From Hanleya hanleyi (Eukaryota > Mollusca > Polyplacophora > Lepidopleurida > Hanleyidae): 64,000 nucleotides of DNA. Both the position numbers and the translations under genes were made by a program. Every line of letters begins with the position of its first letter. Position 1 is the stretch's first letter. The DNA lies in contig JAVTVY010010516.1 in the NCBI GenBank assembly GCA_036873755.1, positions 248,001-312,000 of the forward strand. The letters are read 5' to 3'. The notes beneath the pieces were generated by a model that did not search any database, had not been told where the DNA came from, and was given only the letters and a program-made list of their open reading frames with translations. Below are positions 52,495 to 63,933 of the stretch, piece by piece.

Positions 52495-53960
52495 GTGCTA
52501 GGGGCCGTATGGTTACCTCATAGTCTCCACATGAACAAATGCGATAAAAGCGCGGCTGAAGAGGCACCTTATCAAAACGTATTTGACGAAAGAAACTGAC
52601 TTCTGGATAGCAATATTCATGAAGGACATGCGCACGGCGTATACAGATCTCGTCCGATAGCATTTGCTAGATCCTGTGGAAAATGTTACAATTTCAATCA
52701 ACGCCACAGAAAATTATTATTGCAGATACCGCATGGCGTAAACAGATCTCGTCTGGTAGCATTTGCTATATCCTGTGCAAAATGGTACCATTGCAATCAA
52801 CGTCACAGAACATTATTATTGCCGAGACTTTTCAAACAAAGCATTCTTTAGCTCTACTACATACAAGAGATAGCATTCATGGGTTGTTTCTTTGTTTATA
52901 GAGTTGCTTGAATTTCTCATTAAAAATATCTATGTGAAATTTAGCAACACAATATATCAGCAGCATATAGGTTTTCCAATGGGTACTAATTGTGCACCCA
53001 TGTTGGCTGACCTGTATCTGTTCTCTTGTGAATATGACTATATGCAGGCGTTTTCAAAAACCGATCCATTCAAAGCCCGTTCCTTCTCATTCACCAAACG
53101 CTATATAGACGATCTTCTCGCTGTGGATAATCGCTATATAAATGACGCAGTGAAGGATATATATCCACCTTCACTGGATATGAAGGAAACTACAGATAGC
53201 CTTACAGGCACATCATATTTAGATCTATATCTCTACAAAAATGAAGCGGGCATTCTCTCTCGTCGAGTTTATGACAAAAGAGATGATTAAAATTTCGACA
53301 TTGTAAACTATCCCTTTCTGGACAGTAATATTCGTGGGACCTGCATATAGCGTATACATATCTCGCCTAGTATCATTTGCTAGAACCTGTGTTAAATGTG
53401 ACGATTTTCATCAACGTCACAAAACGTTGTTGCAAAAACTTATAAAAAAGGGCTATTCCACCAAGCGCCTCCACTGAAAGTTTCTCAAATTTGGCGATAC
53501 ATATTGCATGCTGATAGCTAAATACGAATGTAGCGGGCAAGAACTATGGCGTTACATTTCGTAACTTGTGTCTAATTCCGCTTAACCCGGGGCTAGGGGC
53601 CGTATGAACCCATGTACTTCAAGATCATGGTGCTCATATGAACAGCCACAATCAAAGCGTGATTGAGATACATCATTCTCTAGATGACGACGTTACAACG
53701 ATTACTATGGATTGGGAATACTGATCAGCGATACGGATTTTATATTTTTGGAACATCATATTCTTGTCGGCATCATTGAAAACTGTTGACCGCTTCTCTC
53801 TTGCAGGAAACTAGCCTATGTTTATGTATTCTATGATTGTCTTTTTGAATTTGGTGCTAATACTGTTATATGGATATGGAATAGGTCTTTGGATTATGGA
53901 CGCGGATATTCTTTACTGGACGACGGCTGAATTATGAATGACGGAATAGATGCTTGTATT
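52495..53960 (+). mobile_element. Penelope-like family A copy with RT fragment
   Basis: The left part (52640-52840) has the GCGTATACAGATCTCG...AACGTCACAGAA segment repeated in short tandem. The frame 52892-53290 then encodes F-I-E-L-L-E-F-L-I-K-N-I, G-T-N-C-A-P-M-L-A-D-L, K-R-Y-I-D-D-L-L-A-V-D and Y-L-D-L, and stops in K-R-D-D. The C-terminal region continues in other frames to about 53563, followed by the 3' end to ~53960. The catalytic Asp pair is intact but the gene is dead. Confidence 0.85.
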
Positions 53961-53994
53961 TCCACAAAACGCCTCCATTTCATTTTTTTCCTAA

Positions 53995-54185
53995 TTACAA
54001 GCGTCTGTTCCGTCATTCATAATTCGTCGTCCATTAAAGAATATCCGCGTCCATTAACCAAAGACCTATTCCATATTTCATATAACAGCATTAGCGCAAT
54101 GTTCAAAAAGACAATCACAGTATATACATAAACATAGGCTAGTTTCCTGCAAGAGAGAAGCGGTCAACAGTTTTCAATGATGCCA
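53995..54185 (-). mobile_element. Penelope-like family A 3' end, inverted to its neighbour
   Basis: ATTACAAGCGTCTGTTCCGT starts the copy; it ends at CAACAGTTTTCAATGATGCC. With the plus-strand tail ending at ~53960 it forms an inverted pair separated by ~35 bases. Confidence 0.75.
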
Positions 54186-54394
54186 TTGAATTCTGTGACA
54201 AATATTGTACACTGACGATAACATTCGATCGTAACGTGTAAGATTTCTGGCGCAACATCTCGTAACGTGTGTCAAAGATAGATAATCATGGAAAGTACCT
54301 TTACGGTTCATGGATATGTGATTGTATGTTCTTCTCCGAGTTTCTCTCGAGTTTTCCTCTGACACCCTCTTACCACATTTATGGCTGAGTGTGG

Positions 54395-54447
54395 CTCTGT
54401 CAGTATGTCGGCACCTCTTTCCACTTCCCTTATATGTGTTGTAATTC
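54395..54447 (+). mobile_element. Terminal ~50 bases of family B
   Basis: TCAGTATGTCGGCACCTCTT and TCCCTTATATGTGTTGTAATT are the inverted terminal segment of family B. The rest is absent. Confidence 0.65.
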
Positions 54448-54539
54448 ACACTTTATATCTTTTTCATCTATTCTGTAGCCAGTTGTAGAGAAAACACCTC
54501 AATGTTTCAAATCTCGCTAGATATTACACTAACGAAATA

Positions 54540-55425
54540 TAAAAAAGGCACAAGAATTTGGTCTGCTGAGGGAAAAATTCAAATCGTATCAGGCTATTTA
54601 TACAGATGGTGAGAAAGTAACATGTGCTACTATAAAACCTGTCGACTACCAGGTAAAAAGTTCAATGTTCACTGCAGAATTAAAAGCTATATTGTCGGCT
54701 TTGGAAGGTATGTCAAAAAATATGTCATATTCTCAGATTCACTGTCATGCCTTCAAGCGATTAAAGTGGAAATTCAACTCATCTCACCATCTTGAATATT
54801 CTATAATTATATGACTAGATTTGATCAACAGATTCATATTGTGTTTTGTTGGTTGCCTAGTCATGTTGACATCAAAGGCAATACTGAAGCTGATAGATTG
54901 GCTAAGGCAGCTCTAGATGAAGAAGTTGATACTGTTGGAATCCCATACAGCGATTTCAGACCATCTATCTGCACTTATGTAAGAAAGCTGTTTCAATCTT
55001 TATGGGATACTATGGATAATAAAAAACTTCATGAGTTCAAAAAAACCGGTTGGTTATACTCATCTGAACAGTCATAAACGTTTCGACCAGGCCATGATTA
55101 GACGATGTAAGATCGGCCATACACGATTAACTCACGAACATTTGGTGAAAAAAGAGCCGGTCTCAAGGTGTATTCCATGCCATGAAGATCTCACGGTGAA
55201 ACATATTCTCATAGACTGCATAGAGTTTAAGATTGTAAGAGATGCTTTTTATCGAGCAGCTACGCTGGAAGATCTTTTTAGCAGAGTAAAAGAATTTTGA
55301 TGTTTGTACCTGTTTTAACACATTAGTTTACCGAGTTGTTGAATTGAATACTTAGAATTTTGTTTGATCGTCGCTATATAGCTGAAATATTGCTGAATGC
55401 GACGTTAAACCTCTCTCTCTCTCTG
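54540..55425 (+). mobile_element. I-type LINE, most complete RNase H domain in the window
   Basis: Reading from about 54596 (with frameshifts): Y-T-D-G, then F-T-A-E, F-S-D-S, L-P-S-H-V-D-I-K and N-T-E-A-D, so all four acidic catalytic positions of RNase H are visible. The C-terminal region R-C-K-I-G-H-T-R-L-T-H...L-T-V-K-H-I-L-I-D-C follows. The 3' part has a deletion after S-R-V-K-E. It ends in the standard tail and a CT run, directly joined to another copy. Confidence 0.85.
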
Positions 55426-55945
55426 ATAGAATGGCTAAGGCAGCCCTAGATAATGAACTTGATCCTGACGGGAATCCCATATAGCGATTTCAGACCCTCT
55501 ATCTTTACTTATATGAGAAAGCTGTTTCAATCTTTATGGGATGCTGTGATTAATAACAAACTTCATGAGTTCAAAAAACGGTAGGCTATACTCATCTGAA
55601 CAGTCAGAAACGTTTCGATCAAGCCATGATCAGGCGATGTAGAATCGGTCCTACACGATTAACTCGAGCATTTACTAAAAAAAGAGCCAATCCCAAGGTG
55701 TATTCCATGTCACGAAGATCTCAGTGAAACATATTCTTATCGACTGTGTAGATTTTAAGATTGTAAGAGATTATCTTTATCAAGCAGCTACTTTAGAAGA
55801 TCCTTTTAGTCGGGTGAAAGAAGACTGTAACTTAGGTTGAGAGAAATCGGTTTGTTGTATAAGTTTTAATTTGTGTATGTTTTAATGTGTTGGATTACTA
55901 AGTTATTAACTTGAATACTTAGAATTTTGTTTGATCGTCTCGTCT
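55425..55945 (+). mobile_element. I-type LINE fragment joined head-to-tail to the previous copy
   Basis: It begins in the D-R-M-A-K-A-A-L-D segment of RNase H and runs, with several frameshifts, to GAATTTTGTTTGATCGTCTC, where it ends before the ATAGCTGAAATATTG core. It starts exactly after the CT run of the previous copy, which suggests insertion into or recombination at that run. Confidence 0.8.
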
Positions 55946-56194
55946 CTCTGATATGAACATATTTCACGCTCAGAAAGCAGCAGGCATGGAAGATTGAAAA
56001 ATATGAGTTATCTCGCCTGGATTTGATTTTCCGCCATTTTCACAAGACGATCGGACGATCTCACAAGCCAAACTATTTCGGTGACCCACAATTTTATTTT
56101 GCTTATTATTGGAGAAAACAAATATCTCATAAATATTCTGCAAGTATAAAAATGAATTGTTGTTAGGAACAAAAAACTCAATCATATCTTCTCC
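55946..56194. other. No recognised feature
   Basis: Intervening unique sequence between LINE fragments. Confidence 0.3.
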
Positions 56195-56416
56195 ATAAGA
56201 GATGTTTTTTATCGAGCGACTACTTTGGAAGATATTTTTAGTCGGGTGAGGGCGGATCGCATCTTGGGTTATTTGAGAGAAATCGGTTTGTTACAGAAGT
56301 TTTAATGTGTGTATGTTTTAATGCGTTGGATTACTAAGTTATTGACTTGAACATTTGGAATTTTGTTTGATCGTCGCTATATAGCTGAAATATTGCTGAA
56401 CGCGACATTAAACCTT

Positions 56417-56470
<54 letters not shown>

Positions 56471-56490
56471 CTCTCTCTCTCTCTCTCCAA
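56195..56490 (+). mobile_element. I-type LINE tail with ~70-base CT microsatellite
   Basis: This is the F-Y-R-A-T-T-L-E-D-I-F-S-R-V coding end followed by the tail and an unusually long CT run (56418-56488) with CTAT interruptions. It marks the youngest or most expanded tail in the window. Confidence 0.85.
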
Positions 56491-57285
56491 CAATTTCCTA
56501 TAGGCGTCCCGAGATCTATCCTCTTCCTGCTGAGCTCCAATCGAGGAAGATACAAGTTCCATTCTTGGCACAGTGACAGTAACCATGGCAACGTTTCACG
56601 ATCGTCGTCACTGTGGTATACTGGTTATCTGACAGTTTACGTTAGTGTTTAATGCTAATGTGAATTGTTTGATACATATATAAAGATTTATTGGTTCCTG
56701 GTATCCATCCAGGTCGAAATTTCCAGCACTGGCTTATCTAACGGGATATGTGCGGTATAGCTCGGTTAAGGCGAAGCTATTGGCAATTGGACTATCATTT
56801 ACAATGAACTAACCAAACCTATTTTATTTTATAATAAAAAAGTCATGGTGAGTTTTGATACATTCTCAAGAACTAGTTTCGATATATATCATATTTTAAT
56901 TCAACATTTGAACTATACTGCCATTCTAAATACATGCTCTGTTATTCTCCTATGTAATGAGCCTGACTTTATCGAATTCACGTAGCTAGGTTTGTAACAT
57001 GATCTGATGTATGATGAGCTGGGCTGCTCGAAGTTCAATTTGTTGACACTACTGTTTCTACATTGATTGCTTCTCCTGTCACATGGGTAAATTCGATTGT
57101 CTGACAGAAACACGCATTTTATCCCATTGAAATTGTTTAAAAGCTATCTGACTGTTTCTGTTGAGGAGTACGTGGAATGTCAACTACGAATCACTTCTGG
57201 GCATGTCAAATGTATGATACGAACACCATGACGAATAGTGGTTGACAGATTGTAATCAATGATTTGTACAGACGCTTACCCTCTG
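56491..57285. other. No recognised gene
   Basis: Short frames without motifs. Confidence 0.35.
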
Positions 57286-57289
57286 TACA

Positions 57290-57550
57290 AATCTTTGTGA
57301 TTTTAGTTTTGTGACTTGTAAACATGGTGGATAATGAAGCGCTTTGTCGGCGTCAGGTCTCACAGGTATTTGTTCTGAATACGAACTTGCATTCAACAAA
57401 TACTCCCTCGTTTGGGCCGTTTCTCACTATCTGGCGGTCACATAGTTCACCATTTTCCAACAGATGACTTGATAGGGATGCAACATCATCACTCGGGCCG
57501 TGTGGTCATGTCATTCAAGATGTCCACATGAACACATACAATAAAAGCGT
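57290..57550 (+). mobile_element. Penelope-like family B, long form (inverse)
   Basis: AATACGAACTTGCATTCAA, ACTCCCTCGTTTGGGC, CAGATGACTTGATA and GGGCCGTGTGGTCATGTCAT are the inverse of the long-form landmarks at 26060-26545 and 35230-35400. Confidence 0.65.
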
Positions 57551-57551
57551 G

Positions 57552-57690
57552 GCAGCTAGTTTAGAAGTTATTTTTAGTCGAGAAAAAGAAGATTCGATCT
57601 TACATTGTTTGACAGAAATCGGTTTGTTACATAAATTTTAATACGTATACATGTTGCTAATGCCTTGTTCAGCCATAATTCTCTCTATTT
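57552..57690 (+). mobile_element. I-type LINE tail, degraded
   Basis: GCAGCTAGTTTAGAAG and the AGAAATCGGTTTGTTACATA coding end are present. The following tail is deleted down to ATAATTCTCTCTATT. Confidence 0.6.
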
Positions 57691-58099
57691 GTGTGAATTA
57701 CAAGCGTCTGGTCCGTCATTCATAATTCAACCGTCGTCCATTAAAGAATATCCGCGTCCATAATCCAAAGACATATTCCATATTCCATATAACAGTATTA
57801 GCACCAAATTCAAAAAGACAATCATAGTATACATAAACATAGGGTAATTTCCTGCAAGAGAGAAGCGGTCAACAGTTTCAATTATGCCGGCAAGACATGA
57901 TGTTTCGAAAATATCAAATCCGTATCGCTGATCAGTATTCTTAATCCATAATAATCGTTGTAAAGTCATATGAGCACCATGAGGATCTTGAAGTACATGG
58001 GTTCATATGGCCCCTAGCCCCGGGTTAAGCAGAATTAGACACAAGTTACGAAACGTAACGCCATAGATCTTGCGCGCTACGCTCGTATTTTGCTATCAG

Positions 58100-59620
58100 C
58101 ATGCCATATGTATCGTCAAATGTGAGAAACTTTTGAGTGAAGGCGCTTGGTGGAATAGCCCTGTTTTATAAGTTTCTGCAACAATGTTTTGTGACGTTGA
58201 TTAAAATCGTCACATTTAACACAGGATCTAGCAAATGCTACTAGGCAAGATATGTATACGCCATATGCAGATTCCACTGGAATATTGCTGTCCAGAAAGG
58301 GATAGTTTACGATGCCGAAATTGTAATCATCTCTTTTGTCAAAGTCGACGAGAGAGAATGCCCGCTTCATTTTTATAGAGATATAGATCTAAATATGATG
58401 TGCATGTTGGGCTATCTGTAGTTTCTTTCAAATTCAGTGAAGGTGGATATATATCCTTCACTGGGTTGTTTATATAGCGATTATCCACAGCGAGAAGATC
58501 GTCTATTTTGCGTTTGGTGAATGAGAAGGAACGGGCTTTGAATGGATCGGTTTTTGAAAGCGCCTGCATATAGTCATATTCATAAGAGAACAGATATAGG
58601 TCAGCCAACAGGGGTGCACAATTAGTACCCATTGGAATACCTATATGCTTTTGATATGTTGTGTTGCCAAATTTCACATAGATATTTTTAATGAGAAATT
58701 CAAGCAACTCTATAAACAAAGAAACATCCCATGAATGGTATCTCTTGTATGTAGTAGAGCTAAAGAATGCTTTATGGCTTCCGACATTAATATATCTACG
58801 ATCAGTTTTCTTGAACACAGATACTATTAATGAGCTTAGACGGTCAATAAGGTCCTGATGGGGATTGTAGTATGGAGAGTCGAGAAATCTCATGTGGATA
58901 CGTGTCTGTACGGTATGTGACCTTTAGCATCAAGTTCTTCCGTAAGACATTTTGAGTTTTTCAATATCCACATACATTCAACGCCAAAGTTTTTAGAAAT
59001 AGTGGCGCAATACCTTTCCCAAAATGCTCTCACCTCTTGAAGGGTCCTCGTCAACAGGGTTGAAAGATGCTTGGTGATGCAGCTTCTAGAACCAGCTATA
59101 AATCTAGCTTTGTATGGTGATTTTTGCATTTTGGGAGTCCAGTATACTTTTGGTATGTCGTTATGATTGATTGGAAGACAAATACCTCTTTCCCTGAGAA
59201 ACGTTTGGTGATTATTAAATAAATCTTCCAGAGTAAATGCAGTTTGGGAGTAAGTAGACGTATTGGATGATTATATGTTTACACTCAATTTTTTAACCAG
59301 CACCTGATAATAGTAATATTTACATATGAATATTATATTGTTTGGAGCTTTGTCTGCTGGGACTACGAATTTACTCTGGAGATTTGCTAGAACTTGAGGT
59401 TTCTCAGTACTTGTTTTGCTTGGGGAAGAGTACGTCTATCAATATGGCGGATTGTTTCAACGACCTTGCTCTTGAGGTCCAGCCAATCAGCGAGTACTGT
59501 AGGTTCAACTTTTTCTCGCTTGGACCAAACAATAACGTACTGTTCCAAGGCAGACAGGACTATCTTCTGGTCGGCCTTTAGATTTATTCTTCTCAGCTGT
59601 CTATATTTAGGTCCCTTCAT
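58100..59620 (-). pseudogene. Naiad reverse transcriptase, frameshifted
   Basis: The pieces at 59387-59620, 58890-59129, 58339-58893 and 58116-58370 together cover the RT of the intact 23717-25180 frame. The catalytic box is K-R-K-I-D-D here instead of K-R-Y-I-D-D, a loss of the conserved Tyr. Motif B G-T-N-C-A-P-L-L-A-D-L is intact. Confidence 0.85.
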
Positions 59621-59746
59621 CAGGAGTAATTTTAGTTTGACGATTCACAATCACAACTATAGCCTCCTGACTTGTATAAGTTCCAGTCAAACTCCTTGAC
59701 AGCATTAGAGTAGTTCAATATTTTGGTGGCTATAGATTTAGTATAC

Positions 59747-60283
59747 TTATATGAAATGAGGTTCTGTGAACTTAAAATAGTTTGGTACAGCGTTGCGTAC
59801 CTCTGGATCATTCAGAATTCGAGGTAAATTAATAATGTCCAGTCCTTTATCTAAGTAGTTGAGTTTCAAGAAAAGCCTATCTTGGGATGTTTCGATTATG
59901 TTCACTGGACGATACAACCGAAAATACGCTATATCTTGACATACTTTAGTGATTTGGGGTGGTAGTATATTTCCTGAAGACGCAGATTGTTGTATATCTC
60001 TGGCTATATGATTTAAAGCTCTCAGAGGTAACGCATACAGAACTGTACGTAAGCTATGTATACTATTGGATGTGTTAATTAAACCCACTAAGTAATTTGA
60101 AGTGATATGATCGTGAATCATCGAACTATTACACTTTCTCCAATCATGGCTGCGATGTCTCCGTTGATGGGGTTTAAATAGCTGGGTAATATTGCATATA
60201 TTTGAACGGCGGTTTGTAACATTGCCGAACCCACTGACATTATCATTTAAACCATACGGAAACACTGACCCAAGTTCTGGCAT
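59747..60283 (-). pseudogene. Naiad linker between GIY-YIG and RT
   Basis: The 178-codon open frame starts inside the GIY-YIG end (F-W-M-P-E-L-G-S-V-F-P-Y-G-L-N-D, the typical closing block) and continues into a His/Arg-rich segment (H-Q-R-R-H-R-S-H-D-W). The next part, out of frame after 59747, reads F-D-W-N-L-Y-K-S-G-G-Y-S-C-D-C, the usual lead-in to Penelope RTs. Confidence 0.75.
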
Positions 60284-60289
60284 CCAGAA

Positions 60290-60780
60290 TAGTTCCCTCT
60301 CTCGGATTTTTCTCTCAAATCCAAAGGGGGAATCCTGGGTAGATGGATAGACGACATCTATGATCTGAATACTGGCTGGTCGGGTCCAGAAAAATGCTTA
60401 CCTATAAGCAATTGCTGTTTCCTGACGGGTTTTCTGTGACCATTTACCCTAAGATGGAGTCTTTGGGTGGTCTTGCCAACATACTGTTGACCACACTTCT
60501 TACAGGAAACGAAATAAATACAGTTTTTAGTCGAACAACTAAGATCAACATACGAGTTTACAGAATATGAGTTACCAGTTAACGCGGATCTAAATGAAGC
60601 TGAAGTATTGAAGAGTGGACACGTGAGACATCCACATCCACACTTAGAAATCTGGAAATTATTACATGTAGAATTCGGTGCTAAACAATCATCAAGCGCA
60701 ATATTACAAGGTTTTATGTCGTGACATTGCTTTGCTGTCAGAAATCTCTGTCATTTGGATTGAAAAAAGGTCTTAGTGCA
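60290..60780 (-). pseudogene. GIY-YIG endonuclease with Cys-rich extension (Naiad type)
   Basis: Minus-strand translation shows C-H-D-I-K-P-C, S-K-C-G-C-G-C-L-T-C-P, then C-I-Y-F-V-S-C-K-K-C-G-Q-Q-Y-V-G-K-T-T-Q-R-L. Y-F and Y-V-G stand in the GIY and YIG positions, with a C-x-x-C between and R-x-x-x-H further on (L-R-V-N-G-H). After about G-P-D-Q-P a one-base frameshift leads into I-I-D-V-V-Y-P and F-E-R-K-I-R-E-R-E-L-F-W-M. The Cys pairs fit the zinc-binding feature of Naiad endonucleases. It would nick the target DNA for integration. Confidence 0.8.
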
Positions 60781-60944
60781 TTTCGAACTGTTAGAGACTC
60801 GGCCGCGGAACCTGCACTAAGGTTCCTCGCATCTGTCTTACAATTATTTTCTTCTATTACTTTCTTCATCATGTGTTAAGGATGTGCAGGGACCCGGCCT
60901 CGGGGAAAAATTGTCCACCAGCAGAATCCAGGCATGCACGGGTT

Positions 60945-61195
60945 TAAATTACAAGCGTCTGGTCCGTCATTCATAATTTAGCCGTCGTCCATTAAAGAAT
61001 ATCCGCGTCCGTAATCCAAAGACCTATTCCATATTCCATATAACAGTATTAGCACCAAATTCAAAAAGACAATCATAGTATACATAAACATAATGTAGTT
61101 CCCTGCAAGAGAGAAGCGGTCAACAATTTTCAATGATGCCAGCAAGACATCATGATGTTCCAAAAATATCAAATCCGTATAATAAACTAAGATAA
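60945..61195 (-). mobile_element. Penelope-like family A 3' end, next to the Naiad copy
   Basis: It begins ATTACAAGCGTCTGGTCCGT, identical to the start of the long copy at 57697, and ends at CCAAAAATATCAAATCCGTA. It lies directly upstream of the Naiad copy in the same orientation. Confidence 0.8.
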
Positions 61196-61299
61196 AGAGG
61201 GTATCACCAAAAATACTCAGTTCATGGAAAATCACTTCAGAATTTCTATAATTGTGAAAATATACAATTAGGTGATTGGATATTAACAACAACATATCT

Positions 61300-61880
61300 C
61301 AACGCGGTTACAACATTGGTACTGTTTTCAGTAACGAAACATTCAAAGTGCGTTAGTCATGTTGGTATTTTTGTCGAAATTTTTTACTAGACTGGTTATT
61401 GAATATAGCGTTTGCAATGTCTATACCATAACTTTTATGGTAGCGGGCAACCATATTTTTTATGGTCGGTTCGACCATATCCTGCTAACAGTGCAGTTTC
61501 AAGTAGAATACATAGCTATGTGTGTGGGGATCAATTAATCTTGTGATATCAAGATATGTTGTTTTCAGTAACAATAAATCCAAAGTGCCTTACTCATTTT
61601 GGTATTTTATCGAAATTTTTGATTTACTAGACTGGTTATTGAACATAACGTTTGCAATGCGTCTGTATCAAGTTTCAATCAGAATAAGTCGCTAAATGCG
61701 GTACCATCAACTTATTCTTGTTTTTATCACTGTTTCTAAATGACGACTAAATTCAACGGATTTAGAGACTTGGTTTTCTCAAATGAGCGTCACAACATAG
61801 ATCAACACGGTTACAACATTTTTCTTGTTCTAATAACGAAACATTTATTTTGGTGTTTCCAAACCGATATAAAATTAAAA
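61300..61880 (+). repeat. Degenerate ~245-bp tandem repeat, 2.3 units
   Basis: TTTCAGTAACGAAACATTCAA, GGTATTTTTGTCGAAATTTTT and ACTAGACTGGTTATTGAA recur at ~61330-61420 and ~61565-61650; a third start (CGGTTACAACATTTTTC, AACGAAACATTTATTTTGG) is at ~61809. Confidence 0.65.
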
Positions 61881-61909
61881 TTGAAGAAAGATTTATTGGT
61901 CTTTTGCGT

Positions 61910-62310
61910 GACCTTTTTGTAACTTGTGTCTACTTCCGCTTAAGTTGGGGCTAGGGGCCTTATGTACCCATGTACTTCAAGATCATCATGGTGTTCATAT
62001 GAACAGTCGGCATTGAAGCATGACTGAGATACATCGTTCTCTAGATAACGACCTCATAATCAAAATCATAGGGGTTAAGAATACTGATAAGCCATACGGA
62101 TTTGTTATTTTTAGAATATCCTATCTTGCCGGCATCATTGAAAACTGTTGACAGCGTCTCTCTTACCGGGAACTATAGCCTATGTTCATGTATGCTAGAA
62201 TTCCTTTTTGGTGCTAATGCTGTTATATGAATTAGGTCTTTGGATTATGGAGGCGAGATTTTTTTAATGGGTTACGGCTGAATATGGAATTACGGACCAG
62301 GCGTTTGTAT
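61910..62310 (+). mobile_element. Penelope-like family A 3' end with last RT codons
   Basis: It starts near TTTTTGTAACTTGTGTCTAC (end of the RT frame), then GGGGCTAGGGGCCTTATG and the standard tail with substitutions, ending at the GGACCAGGCGTTTGTAT type terminus. It is old and diverged. Confidence 0.7.
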
Positions 62311-62729
62311 CTCTATATCTGAATCCAATGCCATTATTGTTCATTATACCCTATACGATATGGATATTAATGCTCTTCAACTCTCTGAACAGAACCACAC
62401 ATAATTCGTCGTCTCTACCTTAACAGATTCATCTGGGATAAAAATCGATTATCTCACAGAAATCATGTGTATCCCACTAAGGTCAGATTGTTTAAAAGCA
62501 TTTAGACTGGTTTCGCAAGTGATATGTCAACTCCTGTGAGTGTTTAATGTACATGTATGATTTGAACATCATGAAAACCTGATAACTTTATCTAATAATA
62601 GTGCAAGATATTTATCCTCAGATTCGATACCCGGATGTCAGCATATATCCGCCAAGAAATCTGTAGTCAACAGTCGAACTATCCTATTGTGCATGGGATA
62701 TTATGTGCCTCTGTAATTTCAGAATATAT

Positions 62730-62820
62730 TCTGGGAGCTCACATGATGCCACACTTATTCAACCTATGCACTACCCTCGGGAGGATTTGCCCACCCCTGG
62801 GGCAGACCTATAAACCTCGA
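62730..62820 (+). repeat. Single unit related to the 31985-32320 tandem repeat
   Basis: It shares GGAGCTCACATGATGCCACA, CTTATTCAACC and TTTGCCCACCCCTGGGGCA with the 138-bp unit. Confidence 0.6.
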
Positions 62821-62944
62821 AATTGGCAAAAAACATGTCTATTTGGTCAAATACACACTTAAATCACATCAAACCCTACTCCGTATGTCCTGTGATGTCA
62901 ATCACACTGCCATGTTATTACATACACATTTGTAATTGGTGCTA

Positions 62945-63035
62945 ACTGCCATACGACATCGGTATTTCGATTATGGATGCGAAAATTATTTTATGGACGA
63001 TGACTGAATATAGAATACCGGATCTGACACCCGCT
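62945..63035 (+). mobile_element. Highly diverged Penelope family A terminal segment
   Basis: CGATTATGGATGCGAAAATT, then TTTTATGGACGATGACTGAA and CCGGATCTGACACCCG follow the A terminus in order with many changes. Confidence 0.45.
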
Positions 63036-63925
63036 ATGCACAAAATCTGCTGCAAGTTCCAAGAATTTCCACACAGATTAAGTTAGAGTCGTACATTTGT
63101 GAGAATGGAAATTCACATATTTGAAAGTCGACCTATTCCAAGCATGTGCAAGGTCATTAGGTCAGTCTCGGCTTTTGGTACAACAAAGATATAGGTAAAC
63201 CTCCACATTAACTTCATTTTCCTAAGTTTCTCATTAATGTCCCTCTTTACTCTGATGAGAATGGTGACTCGGTTTTCACCACATTAAAATTCTTCTCTTT
63301 TTATAGAAGCATATAACTGCATCACCATCCCTTATGACACTGTCTGTCCTTCAAATATGCATATGCGGACCGGCGGTTGTGTTCGTCAAATGAGTGGGAA
63401 CAGTGAATACCTTTCAACAGTCTGAGATTTACACTTTTTTGGGGAGTATAAATTATGGCGCACTTACGGCAAGAACTTGGCTAACTGAAACTCCAGGTGT
63501 TAAGTCATTTTTATTGGCGCCAGGGCGGGGAGTACTGGACTCGTATTACTTGGAAACCGCTCTCAGATTTTTCTAGAAGTGAGCCAAATATGAAGTATTT
63601 TTCTACTATTAAAGGTTTTAGCAGAAAAATTAAGGAAACTCGATGTAATGATGCATGTATGCTCGTACAAAATAATATACAGATATAACAATTTTTACAA
63701 CTATTCGTGACCCAAGAGCGGAGGTTTGTCTATTTCCAACTGCACAAAAGAATCTCCGTATCACACAGAAATTGGCGCAAATCAGCTCTGTTGAACAAGG
63801 CATTCATCTATATTTGAACAATGGTAAAGTGATGCCTGATATTGAAATCTAAAGCACAATTCCTTACCATGGCAATTGTTTTCCTAACAGGGATATGCTC
63901 GTCTGAAACTGGACTATCCCATCAT
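63036..63925. other. No recognised gene
   Basis: Two short plus-strand frames near 63394-63688 have no motif. No repeat is visible. Confidence 0.35.
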
Positions 63926-63933
63926 ACCCTTCC

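Larger units (their letters stand above)
57695..60935 (-). mobile_element. Longest Penelope-like family A copy: GIY-YIG upstream of RT (Naiad-like)
   Basis: On the minus strand the order is a Cys-rich segment and GIY-YIG endonuclease (60780-60290), a linker (60283-59747), RT (59620-58100) and the 3' non-coding end (58040-57695). Canonical Penelope elements carry GIY-YIG after the RT; the permuted order defines the Naiad/Chlamys group. Several frameshifts and a deletion between 59747 and 59620 make it non-functional. Another A 3' end follows at 60945, a partial tandem arrangement. Confidence 0.85.
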
